From Nocardioides luteus (GTDB lineage: Bacteria; Actinomycetota; Actinomycetes; Propionibacteriales; Nocardioidaceae): 64,000 bases of DNA. The position numbers and the translations under genes are program-made. This document shows positions 60,302-64,000 of the stretch, piece after piece; position 1 is the first letter of the stretch, and each line of letters begins with the position of its first letter. The notes under the pieces were generated by a model. It was not told where the DNA came from, ran no database searches, and was given only the letters and a program-made list of their open reading frames with translations. Location: assembly GCF_015752315.1 (NCBI RefSeq), contig NZ_JADOVJ010000001.1:124001-188000 (forward strand), read 5' to 3'.

Positions 60302-60748
60302 TTAGCCGGCAGGCTCCAGCAGGAAGAGCGGGAAGATCCGGGACGTGTTGGGCTGGTATTCGCCGTACGTCGGCCAGGTCTTCACGGCGTAGTCCCACCA
60401 CTCGTCGCGCTCGGCCCCGGAGAGCTCGCGGGCAACGTACGCCTTCTTGGTGCCGCCGTCCTGGAGCACCATGTCGGGGTACTTGCGGAAGTTGGCCACC
60501 CACGCCGGGTTCTTGTCGCTGCCGCCCATCGAGGCGACCGCGAGGTACTTCCCGTCGCGCTCGACCCGCATCAGCGGGGTCTTGCGGATCGCGCCGGTCT
60601 TGGCGCCGCGGTTGGTGATCAGGATGATCGGCTTGCCGTCGCGCTCGAGGACGTTGGCCTCGGCGCCGTTGGAGGCCTCGAACGCGGCAACCTGCTCGCG
60701 CACCCAGTCGGCCGTGCTCGGGACGTATTCACCTTGCAGTTCGGTCAT
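60302..60748 (-). CDS. Deazaflavin (F420)-dependent nitroreductase family protein (Ddn-like)
   Basis: 148 residues from ATG 60748 (MTELQGEYVPSTADWVREQVAAFE). Split beta-barrel with NRGAKTGAIRKTPLMRVERDGKYLAVASMGG and WVANFRKYPDMVLQDGGTKKAYVARELSGAERDEWWDYA, the signature of the Ddn/F420H2-quinone reductase family of actinobacteria. Reduces quinones or nitro compounds with F420H2; possible role in redox defence. Confidence 0.9.
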   Translation of the reverse strand: MTELQGEYVPSTADWVREQVAAFEASNGAEANVLERDGKPIILITNRGAKTGAIRKTPLMRVERDGKYLAVASMGGSDKNPAWVANFRKYPDMVLQDGGTKKAYVARELSGAERDEWWDYAVKTWPTYGEYQPNTSRIFPLFLLEPAG

Positions 60749-60794
60749 GCCCACTACAACACCGCGACACAGCACCTATTCCGAGAGGGCCGGA

Positions 60795-61130
60795 TCAGGC
60801 GAGGGCCTTGTCGATCTCGCGGTCGAGATGCGACTTCGGCCGTGCGCCGACCATCTGGAGCACCGGCTTACCGCCCCGGAAGAGGAGCATCGTCGGCACC
60901 GCCATGACCCGATAGTCGGCGGAGGTGGCCGGGTTCTCGTCCTGGTTGAGCTTCACCACCCGCAGGCTCCCGGCCCGCTCGGCGGCGATCTTCTCGAGGA
61001 TCGGCGCGAGCTGACGGCACGGCGGGCACCATTCGGCCCAGATCTCCACGAGCACCGGCGTCTCGGACATGAGTACGTCCTCGACGAACCGGGCATCGGT
61101 GATGTCCTCGATCACGGCGGTCTGACTCAT
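60795..61130 (-). CDS. Thioredoxin
   Basis: 111 residues from ATG 61130, overlapping the MerR stop. Active site W-C-P-P-C (AEWCPPCRQLAPILEKIAAE) in place of the usual WCGPC, VVKLNQDENPATSADYRVMAVPTMLLFRGGKPV with the cis-proline, and a GARPKS ending. Reduces disulphides in the cytoplasm. The CPPC active site is a known variant and usually shifts the redox potential. Translationally coupled to the MerR regulator that controls it. Confidence 0.9.
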   Translation of the reverse strand: MSQTAVIEDITDARFVEDVLMSETPVLVEIWAEWCPPCRQLAPILEKIAAERAGSLRVVKLNQDENPATSADYRVMAVPTMLLFRGGKPVLQMVGARPKSHLDREIDKALA

Positions 61131-61501
61131 CGCTTCTCTCCTTCGGGGTGATAGGACTCGGCTTCGTGCAGCAGCCCGGCGAGCTCGCCGCGCAGGGCGG
61201 TCAGCTCGGCGACCCGCCGGTCGATCTCGGCGATGCGCTGCCGATACGCCTCGAGCGAGGCGGGGCACACGTCGGCTCGGTCGTTGCCGGCGCGCAGGCA
61301 GTCGACGAACGGCAGCGTCTCCTCGGCGGTGAGGCCGAGGGAGAGCAGCGCCCGGATCTCCCGCACGACCTGCACGTCCACGTCGGCATAGTCGCGATAC
61401 CCGTTGCCCGCCCGCCGTGGCGCGAGCAGTCCGCGCGACTCGTAGTAGCGCACGGCTTTCACCGTCACACCGGCCCGATCCGCGAGCTCCTTGATCTGCA
61501 C
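61127..61501 (-). CDS. MerR-family regulator of the thioredoxin gene
   Basis: 124 residues from GTG 61501 (VQIKELADRAGVTVKAVRYYESRGLLAPRRAGNGYRDYADVDVQVVREIRALLSLGLTAEETLPFVDCL). The HTH and the dimerisation helix are standard; the two cysteines in FVDCLRAGNDRADVCPASLEAY are placed where a redox- or metal-sensing MerR has them. Its operator (61515-61538) sits in a 20-bp promoter spacer immediately in front of the gene. Same operon as thioredoxin, divergent from menB. Confidence 0.92.
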   Translation of the reverse strand: MQIKELADRAGVTVKAVRYYESRGLLAPRRAGNGYRDYADVDVQVVREIRALLSLGLTAEETLPFVDCLRAGNDRADVCPASLEAYRQRIAEIDRRVAELTALRGELAGLLHEAESYHPEGEKR

Positions 61502-61508
61502 GCGTACG

Positions 61509-61540
61509 ACCGTAGACCTTGCCCCTGGGGGCAAGGTCAA
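61509..61540 (-). promoter_or_regulatory. MerR-type promoter/operator of the merR-trx operon
   Basis: On the minus strand, -35 TTGACC (61540-61535), 20-base spacer and -10 TACGGT (61514-61509). The spacer is filled by the perfect dyad gaccttgcccc-tg-ggggcaaggtc (61515-61538). Spacers of 19-20 are the hallmark of MerR-activated promoters. Transcription should begin near the GTG, so the mRNA would be leaderless. Confidence 0.75.
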
Positions 61541-61574
61541 GCCTGCGATCATCCGGCCGGATAACCTCACCCTC

Positions 61575-62522
61575 ATGAGCGCAATCGAGGGAGTCTCCGA
61601 CACGTTCGACCCGAGCCGCTGGGACGAGGTGAAGGGCTTCGAGGATCTGACCGACCTGACCTATCACCGGGCCAAGGAGCACGGCACCGTACGCATCGCC
61701 TTCGACCGCCCCGACGTGCTCAACGCCTTCCGGCCGCACACGGTCGACGAGCTCCTCCGCGTGCTCGAGCACGCCCGCACCTCCGCCGACGTCGGCTGCG
61801 TCCTGCTCACCGGCAACGGACCCTCGGAGAAGAACGGCAAGTTCTCCTTCTGCACCGGCGGCGACCAGCGCATCCGCGGCAAGGCCGGCTACCAGTACGA
61901 GGAGACCGATGCGTACGCCGCCGGCCGGACCGGCGCGGAGGAGCCCACCCCGATCGACAAGGCCAAGCTCGCCCGCCTGCACATCCTCGAGTGCCAGCGA
62001 CTGATCCGCTTCATGCCGAAGGTCGTCATCTGCGTCGTCCCCGGCTGGACCGCCGGCGGCGGCCACTCCCTCCACGTCGTCTGCGACCTCACCCTCGCCT
62101 CGCTGGAGAACGCCCGCTTCAAGCAGACCGACGCCGACGTCGGCTCCTTCGACGGCGGCTACGGCTCGGCCTACCTCGCCCGCCAGGTCGGCCAGAAGTT
62201 CGCCCGCGAGATCTTCTTCCTCGCCGAGGAGTACTCGGCCGAGGACGGCGTACGCATGGGCACCGTCAACCGCGCCGTCCCGCACGCCGAGCTCGAGGAC
62301 GTCGCGCTCGAGTGGGGCCGCAAGATCAACGGCAAGTCGCCCACCGCCCAGCGGATGCTGAAGTACGCCTTCAACCTGCTCGACGACGGCCTCGTCGGCC
62401 AGCAGATGTTCGCCGGCGAGACCACCCGCCTGGCGTACATGACCGACGAGGCCCAGGAGGGTCGCGACCAGTTCCTGGAGAAGCGCGAGCCCGACTGGTC
62501 GCCCTATCCCTGGTACTACTGA
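61575..62522 (+). CDS. menB: 1,4-dihydroxy-2-naphthoyl-CoA synthase MenB
   Basis: 315 residues from ATG 61575. Ring-closing step of menaquinone synthesis, crotonase fold. DRPDVLNAFRPHTVDEL, the MenB-specific FSFCTGGDQRIRGKAGYQYEE loop, WTAGGGHSLHVVCDLTLAS and the tail SPYPWYY. Longer than E. coli MenB (285) by the usual N-terminal addition. Other men genes are not in the window. Divergent from merR. Confidence 0.95.
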   Translation: MSAIEGVSDTFDPSRWDEVKGFEDLTDLTYHRAKEHGTVRIAFDRPDVLNAFRPHTVDELLRVLEHARTSADVGCVLLTGNGPSEKNGKFSFCTGGDQRIRGKAGYQYEETDAYAAGRTGAEEPTPIDKAKLARLHILECQRLIRFMPKVVICVVPGWTAGGGHSLHVVCDLTLASLENARFKQTDADVGSFDGGYGSAYLARQVGQKFAREIFFLAEEYSAEDGVRMGTVNRAVPHAELEDVALEWGRKINGKSPTAQRMLKYAFNLLDDGLVGQQMFAGETTRLAYMTDEAQEGRDQFLEKREPDWSPYPWYY

Positions 62523-62602
62523 TCTACGCAACCACGCGGCGCTAGCCGTCGGCCGGCCTCCGACGCGTCACCCGGCAGGGTCGACCAGCGGAGCCCCGCC
62601 CA

Positions 62603-63226
62603 TCACCCGTCCGTGGCGTACCGCGCGAGCATCGTGCGCACCGCGTCCTCGACGACCTCGGTCGTACGTGCCTGGCTCACCGTCCATCCGGGGATGAGGA
62701 GGCGGGGCCAGAAGAGATAGTTCGAGATCATCCCGAGGAGCTGGGTGGTGGCCAGGTCGAGATCGTCGACCGCTGCCGTGCCCGCCTCGCGCTCGGCGTC
62801 GAGATAGCGGCGGACCGACGCGAAGTAGGGCATCTTGCCCTGGGCGAACTGGGCCTGCGCGAGCTCGGGGAACCGTGGGAGCTCGGCGATGACGATCCGG
62901 AACAGATCGGTCATCTCGGGGCGGGTCAACAGTGCCGCGTAGCGGTGGCCGATGGTCGTGAGACCGGCCGCCAGGTCGCCGGCCGGCGGTACGTCGAGCT
63001 CGTCGTCGCTCGCCCAGGACTCGGTCACGATCGCGTCGAAGAGCGCTGCCTTGGTGGGGAACTGCTTGAACAGGGTGGCCTTGGAGACCCCGGCACTCTC
63101 GGCAACCCGCGCGAGGGAGGCGCGGTCATAGCCGAGCTCGAGGAACAGCGTCGTCGCCGCGCGCACGATCAACGCACGCTTCTCCTCGGCCACACGCTGG
63201 TGATACGTCGAGGGGGCGGACTCCAT
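62603..63226 (-). CDS. TetR-family transcriptional regulator
   Basis: 207 residues from ATG 63226 (MESAPSTYHQRVAEEKRALIVRAATTLFLELGYDRASLARVAESAGVSKATLFKQFPTKAALFDAIVTE). The C-terminal domain (LAAGLTTIGHRYAALLTRPEMTDLFRIVIAELPRFPELAQAQF) is a TetR_C_7-like effector domain. Divergent from an SDR gene, with two palindromic operators in the 110-base gap, so it represses the SDR gene and probably itself. Confidence 0.93.
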   Translation of the reverse strand: MESAPSTYHQRVAEEKRALIVRAATTLFLELGYDRASLARVAESAGVSKATLFKQFPTKAALFDAIVTESWASDDELDVPPAGDLAAGLTTIGHRYAALLTRPEMTDLFRIVIAELPRFPELAQAQFAQGKMPYFASVRRYLDAEREAGTAAVDDLDLATTQLLGMISNYLFWPRLLIPGWTVSQARTTEVVEDAVRTMLARYATDG

Positions 63227-63242
63227 GGACCCATCATAGCGA

Positions 63243-63310
63243 GGTGAGTGGCTTGACTCACCATTGGTCGTCTGCCTACCCTCGTTGCGAGGTGAGTCAC
63301 TCGACTCACC
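63243..63310. promoter_or_regulatory. Two TetR operators (direct repeats of a GGTGAGT dyad)
   Basis: GGTGAGT-N6-ACTCACC at 63243-63262 and 63291-63310, spaced 48 bases (start to start), both perfect 7+7 inverted repeats. The shared segment extends to 27 bases, ending ccattgg. They occupy the only gap between the TetR and SDR genes. Confidence 0.85.
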
Positions 63311-63336
63311 ATTGGACTCGTCTCGAGGAGAACCTC

Positions 63337-64000
63337 ATGACCACCTTCCACAACCAGACCGTCCTGGTCACCGGCGGCACGGGCGGGCAGGGTGCCAGCC
63401 ACGTGCGCGCCTTCCACGCCGCAGGTGCCAACGTGGTGATCGGCGACATCGACACCGAGCGCGGCGCCACTTTGGCTGCCGAGCTCGGTGAACGAGCCCG
63501 GTTCGTACGCCTCGACGTCACCGACGAGAGCTCCTGGGCGGCCGCGATCGCGGCGGCCGAGCAGACCTTCGGCCCGGTCGCGGTCCTCGTCAACAACGCC
63601 GGGGTGCAGAACCCGCCCGCCGTCATCGAGGACACGGACCTGCGCACCTGGGCCCGCATCCTCGACATCAACCTCACCGGAGCGTTCCTGGGTATCAAGG
63701 CGGCGGCACCGGCGCTGCGCCGTGCGGGCGGGGGCGCCATCGTGAACATCGCTTCCACGTCCGGCGTCGGCGGCACGGCCCACTACGCCCCCTATGTCGC
63801 CAGCAAGTGGGCCGTGCGAGGCCTGACCAGGACCGCCGCCCTCGAGCTGGGTCGCGACAACATCCGGGTCAACGCCATCCATCCCGGTGTGATCGCCACG
63901 CCCTTCATCACCGAGCCCGCGGCCGGCAGCGACGCCCCGATCTCCGACTTCTACTCGCCGGACCCGTTCGCAGTGCCACGGCTGGGGGAGCCGGCCGACG
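63337..64000 (+). CDS. Short-chain dehydrogenase/reductase (3' truncated by window)
   Basis: First 221 residues from ATG 63337, with tcgaggag upstream. TVLVTGGTGGQGASHVRAFHAAGANVVIGDID cofactor site, NNAGVQNPP, catalytic serine IASTSGVGGTA and YVASK. Classical SDR resembling 3-alpha-(20-beta-)hydroxysteroid dehydrogenase / glucose dehydrogenase types. Controlled by the divergent TetR through the two operators. The last ~30 residues fall outside the window. Confidence 0.93.
   Translation, partial: MTTFHNQTVLVTGGTGGQGASHVRAFHAAGANVVIGDIDTERGATLAAELGERARFVRLDVTDESSWAAAIAAAEQTFGPVAVLVNNAGVQNPPAVIEDTDLRTWARILDINLTGAFLGIKAAAPALRRAGGGAIVNIASTSGVGGTAHYAPYVASKWAVRGLTRTAALELGRDNIRVNAIHPGVIATPFITEPAAGSDAPISDFYSPDPFAVPRLGEPAD

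Overview
The window is one contiguous piece of a high-GC Gram-positive chromosome, almost certainly an actinobacterium. I would guess Nocardioidaceae (Nocardioides-like), on gene content and the frequent cgtacg-rich codon style; no rRNA is present to fix the genus. Supporting signs are the clpC / mutY / disA / radA neighbourhood, many GTG starts and ATGA overlaps, a Ddn-like F420 protein, a menaquinone gene (menB), a GTP-type PEP carboxykinase, RecBCD, and the HemD-winged-helix regulator NnaR beside nitrate/nitrite assimilation genes. I saw no tRNA, rRNA, CRISPR array, transposase or phage gene.

Layout. 0-8.5 kb: housekeeping genes (clpC fragment, mutY, a secreted protein, the radA-disA pair, a LacI regulator, a ferredoxin-reductase-like flavoprotein). 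8.5-14.2 kb: a large secreted subtilisin-like protease fused to an Asp-box propeller region, plus a regulator with a TrmB-like N-terminus and a LuxR-type C-terminus; the pair is bracketed by a near-identical 38-bp palindromic repeat. 14.2-29 kb: cell-wall carboxypeptidase, SDR/LysR pair, methyltransferase, VOC protein, an ECF41-type sigma factor divergent from a flavin reductase and a SnoaL protein, a YtrA-type GntR/ABC operon, transporter, uracil-DNA glycosylase, a TetR/quinone-oxidoreductase pair with paired operators, ppx and a TIM-barrel isomerase. 29-34 kb: two membrane transport or modification genes and a TetR-controlled ABC exporter. 34-42.5 kb: a complete reductive nitrate-to-ammonium assimilation operon (nasA, FAD subunit, nirB, nirD), its likely regulator nnaR and a siroheme-type chelatase. 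42.5-47.5 kb: argJ, a membrane protein, pckG and two small membrane proteins. 47.5-51.1 kb: a less GC-rich accessory patch with two secreted-helical (type VII-like) proteins divergent from three tandem lipoprotein paralogues, the last one broken. 51.2-59.6 kb: recC-recB-recD. 59.6-64 kb: ACT protein, Ddn-like protein, MerR-thioredoxin pair, menB, TetR and a truncated SDR gene.

Three kinds of non-coding structure recur. (1) A ~120-bp palindromic element (29.1 kb, 36.1 kb, half copy at 6.2 kb). The 36.1-kb copy lies inside the coding sequence of the nitrate-assimilation flavoprotein and adds exactly 40 codons in frame. (2) A palindromic family built from gccgagacgtc units, filling three gene ends (1.6, 3.4 and 33.8 kb). 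(3) The 38-bp repeat around the protease locus. Several regulator/operator pairs can be read directly: MerR with a 20-bp promoter spacer, two TetR loci with duplicated operators, and a LysR T-N11-A box. The most likely under-described items are the in-frame palindromic insertion, the type VII-like/lipoprotein array and the repeat-flanked protease-regulator module.
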